This document shows positions 1 to 9,038 of a DNA stretch of 64,000 nt, one piece after another. The DNA comes from Tritrichomonas musculus (taxonomy: Eukaryota; Parabasalia; Tritrichomonadida; Tritrichomonadidae): the NCBI GenBank assembly GCA_039105265.1, contig JAPFFF010000006.1, positions 6,448,001-6,512,000 on the forward strand, given 5' to 3'. Below the pieces are notes generated by a model that ran no database searches, was not told where the DNA came from, and saw nothing but the letters and a program-made list of their open reading frames with translations. Positions within the stretch are counted from its first letter, which is position 1. Each line of letters begins with the position of its first letter. The translations under genes were made by a program, and so were the position numbers.

Positions 1-1
1 G

Positions 2-706
2 ACATCCAAAGCGGCATACAAAGCGATGTTGGATAAGCTGATGACCGAACCGGTTCTCCTTCGTCCACTTCCACCCAAAGAGATGATTCCCCTCAAGCCA
101 TACTCCGTAAAGCTATTCGAGAAAGAAAACGAAGAACTGATCAACTACTTCGACAAGTTCGGTCACGAGTTCAAGTCATCGAATCCCGAATATCTTACCA
201 TCAACGAACCCAACGATGAAGAGAAAGCCAAAGCAGCATTCGAGAAGAAGAAGTATCATGGAACACAGATCGTCAACAAGACTCACGACAAGAAACCCAT
301 CGTTGTGTACTACCTCAACGACATCCACCGTCTCGAAGACATCTTCAACTTCCTTGAGAACACCGTCTACAAGAGCGAACGTAAACCATTCAAGATCACG
401 TTCGACCTCACCGGGATCTTCGAAACACCAAGAACCAATATCGATGACATCACTGACTACACCTACGAAGAACGTGAGATCCGCGCCACCAACTTCAAGA
501 ACATCAACAAGATACCCATCCTGATCCAACTCAATGACGAACTCGAGAAGGTCAAGTACTATATCGAATCCGTCTTGTTCAACTACTCAACGACTGAATC
601 GGATGTGAAGCTCATCTACGTCACCTCGGTTGCCTTCAAGGTGTCGAGATTGGTCAAGGTCACCGGTAAGGTGAAGCTCCCTGATGAGCTAGTCAAGTCA
701 AATTGA
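2..706 (+). CDS. Polinton protein of unknown function upstream of the polymerase (5' partial)
   Basis: The frame is open from the left edge of the window, so the gene probably begins upstream; the first Met in view is at 26. The visible 230 or so residues are charged, with no signal peptide or membrane segment. A Lys-rich stretch is followed by an alpha/beta-looking half (around PIVVYYLNDIHRLEDIF and VKLIYVTSVAFKVSRL). I do not recognise a family. It lies directly before the polymerase and on the same strand, which suggests a replication role or a leading portion of the polymerase locus. Confidence 0.6.
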   Translation, partial: TSKAAYKAMLDKLMTEPVLLRPLPPKEMIPLKPYSVKLFEKENEELINYFDKFGHEFKSSNPEYLTINEPNDEEKAKAAFEKKKYHGTQIVNKTHDKKPIVVYYLNDIHRLEDIFNFLENTVYKSERKPFKITFDLTGIFETPRTNIDDITDYTYEEREIRATNFKNINKIPILIQLNDELEKVKYYIESVLFNYSTTESDVKLIYVTSVAFKVSRLVKVTGKVKLPDELVKSN

Positions 707-3700
707 TCATCACGGACAACGATGACGATGGTCTTTGCTGGTACCGTTTCTTGTGTATCTGTCTCGATCCAAAGTTAGGGAACACCAAGAAGTATGATCT
801 CACCAAACGAACATCAGCAGCTCGAAAGCTTCTCTGCCAAGACCATGGCGTCACATACTCAACGAGACCAACCAAAGCAGCTCAATCCATTCTCAATTCA
901 TTCAACGGTATGTCCACCGAAGAGATGAAAGCATCTGCCATGAAGAACCACATCAACGTCAACGTCTATAACTACTCCATTGATGAGAAACGCTACGACA
1001 TCCAAGAACAGTGGTACGATGAGAAGAATGGGACTCCATTCAATGCTCTTCTATTCTCCGATGGGATGGTCTGTCACATCATGTACATCATAGATGCTGA
1101 GAAGTTGACGAACATCTTCATCTGCCCCAAATGTAGGTCATATGTCGTCCGCAACGAGAACAACCACGGTCAAGAACGAATGAACAAACACATAACCCAC
1201 TGTGACGGCAAGTTCAAGAAGAAGTACATTCCCGAACGCATCAGTGAACCCTACTGTCCACACATCCTCAATCACCCCGTTTACGAGTACTGCCTCGCAC
1301 ATGACCTTGAATGGAAACCTCAGCAACTCTACATGACCTATGACTTCGAGACGATGGAGCATCAAGTCAACATCAAATCGGGTGACTCAACCACGATCAA
1401 CAGTGAGCTCATCCCTCTATCAGTCAGCTGCTGCGTGAAGTCCTCATCATCAACACTCACCAAACACTTCGATGCGAGAGACCCTCAGTTCATTCCCGAA
1501 TGGATCAAGTTCATGTTCGAACAAGCCGTCAATGTTGTTGCCAACAAGGTCACATTCCTCAGCGAGATGGTTCATATCGATGATATCGAGAAGCTCCAGA
1601 AACTGGATAGAAACCTCTTCACAGTCACTGTGTTGGGATACAACTCAGCTCGTTTCGATAGCAATCTCTTCAAAGAGTACCTCAACTACGAATACCAAGA
1701 CATGAAGTGGTCCGTCGACAATACCTCTCTGATCGGTTCCCCATCATCAATGAAACAGTTCGTCATCAAGTCCGATATGTATGGTCTTCGATTCATCGAT
1801 GCTCAGTCATTCGTTAGTGGTGGTTCCCTGAAGCAATTCGGTATTGACTTTGGTGGTGAGAGCAACTCCGTCAAAGGTGTCTTCCCTTACGAAGCAGTCA
1901 ACAGCGAGAACTACAACGACGTACTCTCGAAATCAGAACCATTCAGTCACGAAGACTTCTATAGCTACCTCAATCAGAAGAACCCATTGAGTGAATCCGA
2001 TTACAACGAATACGTCGAAGACTCCAAACGATTCGAAACCAGATGGGACTATCTGTTGAGCTACAACGACAACGATGTCGAGATGATGATCAAACCCATT
2101 GACAACCTCATCCTCATGAACTCCAAGTATGGAATAGACCTTCTATCGAACCTCTCGTTATCGAGAAACTCATCTGAGATCAAGTACGCAATGGCTTACA
2201 AAGACTTTGACCCTCACGTCGATTACTCAACAGTCAACGAAGCGAACACATTCAAACCAACCCCTAAATGGTGGGAACGTAAGTGCGATGCCTACTACAG
2301 ACAAGATGAGCAGTACAACACCAAACACAAGCAATCGTTGAGAGACCTCGGCAAGTGTGTATCCGTTGATGACTATGATTCGTTCATGAACATGTACAAC
2401 GATCCATCCCTCGGGAAATGCCATCTCTGTGGTGAACACTTCACGTACTCCAACAAGCCTACTCTTGATCGAATCAACAACGACATCGGTCACGAACTCA
2501 CCAACTGTAAGCTCGCTTGCGAAGTCTGCAACAAGATGAGATCCAACCATGACCCTGAAGTCACTCGTCTGAGAATCCAGTTGAAGAAGTTCTGTAAGCT
2601 CAACCACTTACCAACAACCGTCTCCGATGAACGTGAATACAATCGCTTACGAAATGGAATCACAGGTGGTTTGTCTAACGTGATGCACAGACGAAACATC
2701 AGAGGTGAAACCCACATCAACAGACTCCACTACGATCCAGAAACCAACAAGGTCATCTCAAGGGACACACCCAATGTAGTGACACACGTCGTTGGGGATG
2801 ACTTCAATAGCTTGTATCCATCATCATTCTCATCAGAGGTTCATCCATTCAACAAGTATCATGGAGGTATCATGTACATGCCTGGCTCGATGATCAACTC
2901 GTTCAACTGCTATGACGCTGATGGAAACGTCAACAGAGACATCAAACGAAAGTGCTTGAACATCATCCACTCCAAACACAGATTCGATAGCGATCCCAAG
3001 ATCATGTTCCACGCAACGGTTAAGCTTGAATGCCCCAAAGAGAAGATCAATGACTTCATCAACTTCCCTATCGTGTTCCGCAACATCAAGATCAGTAACG
3101 ATGAGTCCACTATCGGCTCATATATGTACAACTACGGACGAGACAACAAACTCCACTCCGTTGACGAACGTGACACGAAGCTGACTATGCTCTTGGATAC
3201 CATGGGTGAGTTCATGACGTTTGGGTGCTACTACTTGTGGTTCCTGATTGATCATGGTTTGAAGGTCATCGATGTCGAGAACGTCACCTTGTATGACTGT
3301 CACAGGGGCTTCAACAACTTCGTGAATGAGTTCATGAATGAACGTATCGCTATCCTCAGTGGTGAGAAGCATGGTGCCGAGAAGTTCTATAAGATCTGCA
3401 TGAATGGCTCATATGGTTACGATGCACTCAACTCAGAGAACTACAACAAGATCAAGATCGTCGACACTGACAACGTCTACAGATACACCATCTCGGACAC
3501 ATACATGAGTGGTACTCCACTTACAGATTCATCCTATCTGATACAAGTCCAACCGAAGAGCTTTCGATGTAAGACTCCTCTCCAAGAAGCCTTCTTCACC
3601 CTCGACAACGCCAAGTTCTGGTACTTGACCTTCATTTACGACTTCCTCTTCAAATGCGTTGATCTCGAACGAATCCACTTCACGTCATGTGACACAGATA

Positions 3701-5157
3701 GTGTCTACTTCGCTGTTGCCGGTGACATGAACAGACATGGAGAACAAGCCTTCGATGCTATCATCAGTGATCGAGACTTCTATGACAAGTTCGCTGGGAT
3801 GTTCCTTCCCAATCCAAGTATCGGTACCAAAGCTGATGAGAAGAAGATCCTCGGATGCTGCATTGAGAAGTATGGTGACAATCAGGTAGCTCTCTGCCCA
3901 AAGTGCTATACCATCTGGAACGACCATTCCGATAAAGCCATCTCATTGAAGCTCAAGGGAGTCTCTCTGAAGAAGAACAACATCAAGTCATCCGATTACG
4001 AATCCATCATCAACGACAAGATCATCGTCCCCGGCATCAACATCAATCTCCAGATGAAGAAGAATCGAATGTCGAAGGTGACCGTCAACAAGAATGCCCT
4101 AACTGGTTTCCACAACAAGATGATCGTGTTGGAGAATGAATCATGTGTCCCATTCATCAATGGTTTGACCTCCAACGATATCGTCATCGAGGTAGATGAT
4201 TTCGTCCTTGATGCTGATGAAGAAGCCATTAACGAGTTGATCGACATCATGTGCATGGACTACGTTGTTGAACCTGAACGAGACACATCCTGCTACGGTT
4301 TGCCTCTGAAGGTCCGTTTCGATGACGAATGGTACGAGACCTACAACTACAGTAAGCATGGAACCATCAAGGGTCATCGTGTCGATAGTGAACTCAAGAG
4401 ATACCAAACCGGTAAGTGTTTGATGGTGAACCAATGTCCTGGATTGACTGTCATCGACATCGACATCAACAAATCGTTACCACCTGCCGATAGGGAACTC
4501 ATCCGCAACCAACTAATCGAGAAGCTATCAAGCGATGACGTTATCGTGAAGACCGGATCAGGTGGACTCCATATATACACCAACGAGATGGATTACGACA
4601 GGTTCTACAAGAACAGTTACGTCAAGTGCTTCACTGGTGAGAACTTCGATATCGACATCTTCACTTCATGGACCGAAGACAAGCAAGCCGTTATCATGCT
4701 TCCTGGATCATCGAACCGCAACGGAGAGTACGTATTCATTCGTGGAGGTTATGATTCCGTGTTGACCCGATCAAGTGATGACGTCATGAAAGACCTCGGT
4801 ATTGATATCACCTTCACGAAACCACCAACAACATACCAAGAGATGGATGACTCCGAGATGGTATTCCTTAGTGATGACGAAGAGAGGTGGTTGGTTAACG
4901 GATTGACCGACATGGAGATACACAACTTCGCCTCAAAAATAGATGAACGATTGACCCTGTTGCCGTTATTCTCCGCCATCAACTGCTTGTCACCAAAGAA
5001 TAGATCCATCGCTTACGAGAAGGTTCGTCGTGAATGTAGACTCACTGAGAAAGCCTCCAGTAACTTCGATTCGGTGATGGAGAGAAACGAAGGGAACCAC
5101 TCACATATCAATGTCTTGAAGAAGATCGTCAGGTTGTACAACCCTATGTACATGTAA
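703..5157 (+). CDS. protein-primed type B DNA polymerase (pPolB) with HNH-like insert and PrimPol-like C-terminus
   Basis: This is the replicative polymerase of the Polinton. Counting from 703, an early GLCWYRFLCICL segment resembles the conserved N-terminal block of Polinton polymerases. A Cys/His zinc-finger-like stretch follows (CPKC...HITHC). The exonuclease motifs are Exo I YDFETMEH near residue 214, Exo II GYNSARFDSNLF near 312 and Exo III YNDNDVEMM near 454. An HNH/zinc-type insert spans about 573-617 (CHLCG...LDRINND...CEVCN). Polymerase motifs are A DFNSLYPSS near 700, B KICMNGSYGY near 897 and C CDTDSVYF near 996. The last 250 or so residues look like an archaeo-eukaryotic primase/PrimPol domain: VIDIDI near 1250, KTGSGGLHIY near 1284, FDIDIF near 1314, MLPGSS near 1330. 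The 3' end overlaps the convergent integrase gene by 14 bp. Confidence 0.93.
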   Translation: MIITDNDDDGLCWYRFLCICLDPKLGNTKKYDLTKRTSAARKLLCQDHGVTYSTRPTKAAQSILNSFNGMSTEEMKASAMKNHINVNVYNYSIDEKRYDIQEQWYDEKNGTPFNALLFSDGMVCHIMYIIDAEKLTNIFICPKCRSYVVRNENNHGQERMNKHITHCDGKFKKKYIPERISEPYCPHILNHPVYEYCLAHDLEWKPQQLYMTYDFETMEHQVNIKSGDSTTINSELIPLSVSCCVKSSSSTLTKHFDARDPQFIPEWIKFMFEQAVNVVANKVTFLSEMVHIDDIEKLQKLDRNLFTVTVLGYNSARFDSNLFKEYLNYEYQDMKWSVDNTSLIGSPSSMKQFVIKSDMYGLRFIDAQSFVSGGSLKQFGIDFGGESNSVKGVFPYEAVNSENYNDVLSKSEPFSHEDFYSYLNQKNPLSESDYNEYVEDSKRFETRWDYLLSYNDNDVEMMIKPIDNLILMNSKYGIDLLSNLSLSRNSSEIKYAMAYKDFDPHVDYSTVNEANTFKPTPKWWERKCDAYYRQDEQYNTKHKQSLRDLGKCVSVDDYDSFMNMYNDPSLGKCHLCGEHFTYSNKPTLDRINNDIGHELTNCKLACEVCNKMRSNHDPEVTRLRIQLKKFCKLNHLPTTVSDEREYNRLRNGITGGLSNVMHRRNIRGETHINRLHYDPETNKVISRDTPNVVTHVVGDDFNSLYPSSFSSEVHPFNKYHGGIMYMPGSMINSFNCYDADGNVNRDIKRKCLNIIHSKHRFDSDPKIMFHATVKLECPKEKINDFINFPIVFRNIKISNDESTIGSYMYNYGRDNKLHSVDERDTKLTMLLDTMGEFMTFGCYYLWFLIDHGLKVIDVENVTLYDCHRGFNNFVNEFMNERIAILSGEKHGAEKFYKICMNGSYGYDALNSENYNKIKIVDTDNVYRYTISDTYMSGTPLTDSSYLIQVQPKSFRCKTPLQEAFFTLDNAKFWYLTFIYDFLFKCVDLERIHFTSCDTDSVYFAVAGDMNRHGEQAFDAIISDRDFYDKFAGMFLPNPSIGTKADEKKILGCCIEKYGDNQVALCPKCYTIWNDHSDKAISLKLKGVSLKKNNIKSSDYESIINDKIIVPGININLQMKKNRMSKVTVNKNALTGFHNKMIVLENESCVPFINGLTSNDIVIEVDDFVLDADEEAINELIDIMCMDYVVEPERDTSCYGLPLKVRFDDEWYETYNYSKHGTIKGHRVDSELKRYQTGKCLMVNQCPGLTVIDIDINKSLPPADRELIRNQLIEKLSSDDVIVKTGSGGLHIYTNEMDYDRFYKNSYVKCFTGENFDIDIFTSWTEDKQAVIMLPGSSNRNGEYVFIRGGYDSVLTRSSDDVMKDLGIDITFTKPPTTYQEMDDSEMVFLSDDEERWLVNGLTDMEIHNFASKIDERLTLLPLFSAINCLSPKNRSIAYEKVRRECRLTEKASSNFDSVMERNEGNHSHINVLKKIVRLYNPMYM

Positions 5158-6919
5158 CGTCGAGCTTGTATCGAGGGACCAATTGGGTATTGTTTTTGTC
5201 GTCGATGACTGCGTATAACCCACCGTTGAATCCCAACACTTTGTGGTTACCTGGTTGGATGACTGATCTTCTCTTCGACATCGAATCTCTATCGTTGTAT
5301 ACCTTGACAGGTGTTCCCTCAGGAAGCTTGAATGAAGGGCTATTCATGACGTTGTAGTTCTCTTTGAGGATCTGTCTACAGATGTACTCTTCTAGTTCTT
5401 CATCGTCTTGGACCATCGCTGGTGATACATCCATCCCCGCGTACTTGCTGAGTGTCCCATGAGTGGATTCGTTGTATTGAGTCACCAGTGACTTCATGAT
5501 CCCTGGGGTTATGTCTTTGACTTCCATGTTGTAGGCCATGTCCCTGATGGTTCTCACTACACGATCCAGTATCCCTAAGGAGCCATGTAACGGGTCCGTG
5601 GTGTCTTTATCGTCTTTGTTCTTCATGAAGTCGGGATATACGTTGACCTTCATTCGGGGTACTTCCGTGAACGTGATGTTGTGAGCAGCATAGAACCTCC
5701 AGGCATAGTCCGAGTTGAACGCTTTCTCTCCATCCCCTTGAAGGTACATCACTCGCATACCATCCCGAATGAGCTTCTGTAACGTCTTGATGAATGTGGT
5801 AGCCGTCTTGATGTCCCTTACGGATACTCTCAGTGTCTTCTCTTCGTCAGTGGCATTGTCGTTGAATAGGACCTCGTTCATCAACTCCACGAATAGGTAT
5901 CTCGTGTTGACATTGATGGCGAATAGGTAACAGAGTTTGCCCACGAACACCAAGTCGATGATGTATGTACCTCTACGAGCAACCTTGTGTAGTTGATACT
6001 TCTTGAGGTTCTCTTTCAATGGGAAGTACGTTGTGGTTGTTGTCTCAATGGGTTTCAGATCAGGGTGGAGTCTCTTGAGGGAGCTGACCTTATAGGGTGA
6101 CTTGAATGCAATCACTTGTGGAGTCATTCGATCATGAATGGTCTTGAATGTACCAGGCTGTTTGTGGAATCGATCGAGATACGTTTGGTACCACTCTTCA
6201 ATGGGTTTACTCGTTTGCGGCCATCCACTGGAGACTCTCGCGAACTCTTCCAACGTTAGTAGCTTGTCGTGGTTGAAGGTGACGTAGTTGTTCAGCTTGT
6301 CGGAGAAGTCGTCATGGTACTTGATCTTAACGGGTCTCACCGCAGGTGGTCGTCTCTTCTTGGATCCGTCGTCGTTGTATGCACTATCAGGATGCTTCTG
6401 ATTCCATCGTTGACGGAATTCATCCCAAAGGAGTTCTCTGTCTTCGGGTTGCTTCAGGGCTTTGATGTACGATAGGTTCGTGAACTGATACTTCGTTGGG
6501 GGAGTTGTCGTGGAGTTGACCTTGTCGATGAGTTCGTTACGGGCTGTACTAATGGCTGTGCCCCTGATGATCTGCTTCTGTCGTGTCTCTTTACGAAGTC
6601 GTTTGTAACGATCCAAGATCGATGTGCAGTAACCGATTAGTTCATGGACGATGTACTCTCTATTGGATTGAAAGCATCCACGGATTTGTTGCTTCATGGT
6701 TGGATCGCTGATGGATTTCCCCGTCGAGGATATATAGTCAACGATACCGAGATTGATGATCTGTTGTCGTGAGCTCTCGTTGTTGAGGAATTGGTTGATG
6801 TCAGCTTCTACGTCAGGATCGATATCGTTCTCCGTTAACGTAGTTGGATTGAGGACACTTCTTCCAGTGATTCGGGCTTTGATGTACTCGACGAGGGTGT
6901 TTGCTAGTTGGTTCGACAT
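5144..6919 (-). CDS. Polinton integrase (rve/RNase H-like, retroviral type)
   Basis: This 591-residue protein would join the element's ends to target DNA. The N-terminal half is helical and basic. The central catalytic core reads TYIIDLVFVGKLCYLFAINV (beta strands 1-2 of the rve fold), then MYLQGDGEKAFNS, then LDRVVRTIRDM in the helix where Polinton integrases carry their conserved RTIRD block. The C-terminal 60 or so residues (around VKVYNDRD...HKVLGFNGGLYAV) look like the SH3-like DNA-binding tail. The start at 6919 fits the AT-rich element promoter motif just upstream. It is divergent from the small gene at 6958. Confidence 0.88.
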   Translation of the reverse strand: MSNQLANTLVEYIKARITGRSVLNPTTLTENDIDPDVEADINQFLNNESSRQQIINLGIVDYISSTGKSISDPTMKQQIRGCFQSNREYIVHELIGYCTSILDRYKRLRKETRQKQIIRGTAISTARNELIDKVNSTTTPPTKYQFTNLSYIKALKQPEDRELLWDEFRQRWNQKHPDSAYNDDGSKKRRPPAVRPVKIKYHDDFSDKLNNYVTFNHDKLLTLEEFARVSSGWPQTSKPIEEWYQTYLDRFHKQPGTFKTIHDRMTPQVIAFKSPYKVSSLKRLHPDLKPIETTTTTYFPLKENLKKYQLHKVARRGTYIIDLVFVGKLCYLFAINVNTRYLFVELMNEVLFNDNATDEEKTLRVSVRDIKTATTFIKTLQKLIRDGMRVMYLQGDGEKAFNSDYAWRFYAAHNITFTEVPRMKVNVYPDFMKNKDDKDTTDPLHGSLGILDRVVRTIRDMAYNMEVKDITPGIMKSLVTQYNESTHGTLSKYAGMDVSPAMVQDDEELEEYICRQILKENYNVMNSPSFKLPEGTPVKVYNDRDSMSKRRSVIQPGNHKVLGFNGGLYAVIDDKNNTQLVPRYKLDVTCT

Positions 6920-6957
6920 TTATGCCCCATAAAAGGTTTTTAACCTGAACGAAAGAT
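6920..6957. promoter_or_regulatory. 38-bp bidirectional promoter between integrase and small basic gene
   Basis: Only 38 bp separate the two divergent ATGs. The segment holds a near-palindromic AGGTTTTTAACCT core, so a T5-run with flanking A reads toward both genes. The same AT-rich core recurs 15-25 nt before most other ATGs of this element. The promoter role is inferred from position and recurrence. Confidence 0.5.
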
Positions 6958-7197
6958 ATGAGCGGAGACGCATTCACGTTACCACCACTCAAGAAACGTC
7001 ATGAACGAAAGACCTTCGCGACGAAGACACTGAAGCTGATCCATTCACGACTCCAATACTATCGAAAGGTTCTTAACCAACCCGAGAGCGATGACCCAAA
7101 GAAGATACGTCAACGTCAACGAATTCAACAAAAATATGACCACAACATGAAGGTCCGAGCCCTTCTCAACAGAGCCGTGAAGAACCTCTATACCTAA
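6958..7197 (+). CDS. small basic Polinton protein, unknown function
   Basis: A 79-residue, strongly basic and helical protein (KKRHERKTFATKTLKLIHSR, then an Arg/Lys/Gln-rich helix). The ATG lies just downstream of the shared divergent promoter. I do not recognise the family; a DNA- or core-associated role is possible from charge alone. It ends tail-to-tail with the next minus-strand gene, overlapping by 4 bp. Confidence 0.6.
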   Translation: MSGDAFTLPPLKKRHERKTFATKTLKLIHSRLQYYRKVLNQPESDDPKKIRQRQRIQQKYDHNMKVRALLNRAVKNLYT

Positions 7198-7433
7198 GAG
7201 ATGGCGTTACCGTTTGAATCGAATTTGACGTATCCATCACCACCGAAGTGTTGCGATACTGGATTGTTTTTGTTGTTGAACTTGGGTAAGACCTTCGCGA
7301 CGCCCCCGATGACGGGTACCTTCTCGAGGACGGACTTTGTCTTGTTCCATCCATGTTTGAACCCATTAGCGAAGTCTTTGAAGCCCTGCTTAATCTTCTT
7401 CCCCAGTTTCTTGAACCAGCTACCGAATGCCAT
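7194..7433 (-). CDS. small amphipathic protein, paralogue of the 14841 gene
   Basis: A 79-residue protein that begins MAFGSWFKKLGKKIKQGF, an amphipathic cationic helix with aromatic residues. A Val/Gly-rich segment follows (VPVIGGVAKVLPKF). The start is almost identical to that of the gene at 14841-15161 (MAFGTWFKKLGKKI), so the two are paralogues within one element. Such helices resemble the membrane-active N-terminus of adenoviral protein VI, but the likeness is of type only and homology is not shown. Confidence 0.65.
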   Translation of the reverse strand: MAFGSWFKKLGKKIKQGFKDFANGFKHGWNKTKSVLEKVPVIGGVAKVLPKFNNKNNPVSQHFGGDGYVKFDSNGNAIS

Positions 7434-7564
7434 GTTTGAGGTCCCATTAAAATAGTGTCTCAGGGGTTTTTAATCGAAACGAAACACGATCATGACACTT
7501 ACGTGCCGCGAGAATACTCTCAAGTGAGACCGACAACACGATCAAGCAAGAGCAGAACACCAAC

Positions 7565-8104
7565 GTGAACATCAACATCAAGCCTCGTCAAGAGAGCAGA
7601 CCATCCACAGTTCCCCTATATCCGGATGTGCAACCACTGAACCCGAACGTAAATTTTACTCAACTTCGCCCTCAAACGGGTGGAACAGTTTCCGATACTC
7701 CGACGATGACACCGGCATCAGCATATCCATCTCCACAACCAATCGACAGAGGTATCGCCGACATGGGAAGTGAATTGGATGAACTCGACAAGAAGAACCG
7801 TTTCTTAGAGATGTTGGTCGAGATGTACGAGAACAACCCCTTGAAGGTGAACTCCTACGTAGTCTGCGAAAGCAGGTTGCTGATGGAGATGATCAAGCTC
7901 TTGACCGGTTGCGAGAAGGTCGATTTAGTACTCAATGACGACATCTCCTGTGGTGGTGGATGTAGTGGGAAGTCCGATAAGATCATCTATGTTTCGAAGA
8001 TCCTCATCACGATTGACGGTAAGAGCGAAGACCTGAAGTACTGCAGAAACGATGTCTATAGCGAGTTCATTCGTTATGGAGTCAGCTTGAAGATGGTCTG
8101 CTAA
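7565..8104 (+). CDS. Polinton protein of unknown function
   Basis: The open frame gives about 179 residues. A Pro/Thr-rich, probably disordered N-terminal third (RPSTVPLYPDVQPLNP) is followed by a compact part with a helix (ELDKKNRFLEMLVEMYENN) and a Cys/Gly-rich turn (DDISCGGGCSGKSDK). The exact start is not resolved. No recognised domain. It lies between the small amphipathic gene and another small plus-strand gene. Confidence 0.5.
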   Translation: MNINIKPRQESRPSTVPLYPDVQPLNPNVNFTQLRPQTGGTVSDTPTMTPASAYPSPQPIDRGIADMGSELDELDKKNRFLEMLVEMYENNPLKVNSYVVCESRLLMEMIKLLTGCEKVDLVLNDDISCGGGCSGKSDKIIYVSKILITIDGKSEDLKYCRNDVYSEFIRYGVSLKMVC

Positions 8105-8133
8105 GTGGTTCAATCTCTTTTTGTGTGACCCAA

Positions 8134-8382
8134 ATGAATGACACCTTGAATGGAATCACCAACGACATCGTCAAAACGAACCTCTTCTTCAACCGTTTGA
8201 GGGAGAACGCCTACGACGAGTACAAGAGAAGCAACTACGACGAATCCAAACTTGATGAGCTCATGCACTATATCCGTAACACATTCATCGTCCAGAGAAA
8301 CATCGATGACGACTTCAAAGAGCTGCAGCACATCGTCTGGAGAATCAATCAGAGTGTTGATAACATCAACGACATAGACTAA
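8134..8382 (+). CDS. small acidic helical Polinton protein
   Basis: An 82-residue protein starting MNDTLNGITNDIVKTNLFF; the ATG at 8134 follows the CTTTTTGTGTGACCCAA leader typical of this element. It is almost wholly helical with Asp/Asn heptad-like spacing, so a short coiled coil is likely. No family recognised. Confidence 0.55.
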   Translation: MNDTLNGITNDIVKTNLFFNRLRENAYDEYKRSNYDESKLDELMHYIRNTFIVQRNIDDDFKELQHIVWRINQSVDNINDID

Positions 8383-9038
8383 ATCACTGCTATCGAATGG
8401 TGAAGGAACGAAGTCAATCGGTTGAGTATTCGTGGAGATATGATCCTCGGAAGTTGGGTACCAAATCGGATATTTTTGGGAAATCTCGTTAACGGTCGCC
8501 CATTGAAATGTTGATCGTCGAGGTCAAATATTTGACCATATAACCGTCGAAAACGATACCCCGAATCCACCATCAGAATTGGCCTAGGTGCTTCCTATCC
8601 GGAGATACCCGTTACCAAGATATACCTAAACGGAACCTAATCTATGTCTGGCCAGACGTGGTACAGTGGTAGGGTCATGAAGCATGTCTCCCAGCTTCGG
8701 CGGCAGGCATGAGTTCGATTCTCAGCAGTACCGATTTTTCGTGTTATTTTCGATCACACTCGTGATGGAGCCCTAGCGAACTAAACACCTTGGGTAAGCC
8801 ATTGCTTGTGGGTCATGGGTAGCACGAGACATCTACCGGTAGATGGAACTCTCTTTAATGAAAGGGCTTCGCGTCCTTTCCCCAGCCATAGTGGTATGCA
8901 ACGGTTTCTCTTGTAAGGGATTGATGTACAATCCCGGGTACGTATGTCTTTCTCTTACATCGAATGCACGACGCATCCACGAAGACGGTTGGTTTTTGCT
9001 CTTTTTTGCTCGAGTCATCCAAAAATAGGTTCAGTCCA
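8383..9038. other. 656-bp non-coding gap with palindrome and tRNA-like block
   Basis: No convincing gene lies here; short frames on both strands overlap one another and lack the element's promoter motif. It holds a perfect 16-bp palindrome CATCTACCGGTAGATG at 8830-8845, a 6-bp-stem hairpin GGGATT/AATCCC near 8918-8936, and the tRNA-like block at 8660-8732. Confidence 0.6.
8660..8732 (+). ncRNA. tRNA-like / possible Pol III transcript
   Basis: The 3' part has a canonical T-arm, TGAG-TTCGATT-CTCA, with a good B-box match (GAGTTCGATTC). An A-box-like TGGTACAGTGG lies about 40 nt upstream at 8659-8669. The outer ends GGTACAG and CAGTACC pair at 6 of 7 positions, and a T5 Pol III-type terminator follows at 8735. 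Against a normal tRNA, the D-arm and anticodon arm do not fold well; the middle instead has a GC-TTCG-GC tetraloop. It could be a tRNA relic or another small Pol III RNA. Confidence 0.3.

Noticed and set aside
176-529. Open frames on the other strand of the Polinton genes (also at 1138-1365, 2227-2720, 3685-4583, 9981-10268, 11500-12354, 14355-14777)
   Set aside because: They mirror strong coding genes, lack the element's leader motif and have no recognisable domains.
8660-8732. A normal tRNA gene
   Set aside because: T-arm and outer stem are good but D-arm and anticodon arm do not form; kept only as tRNA-like.
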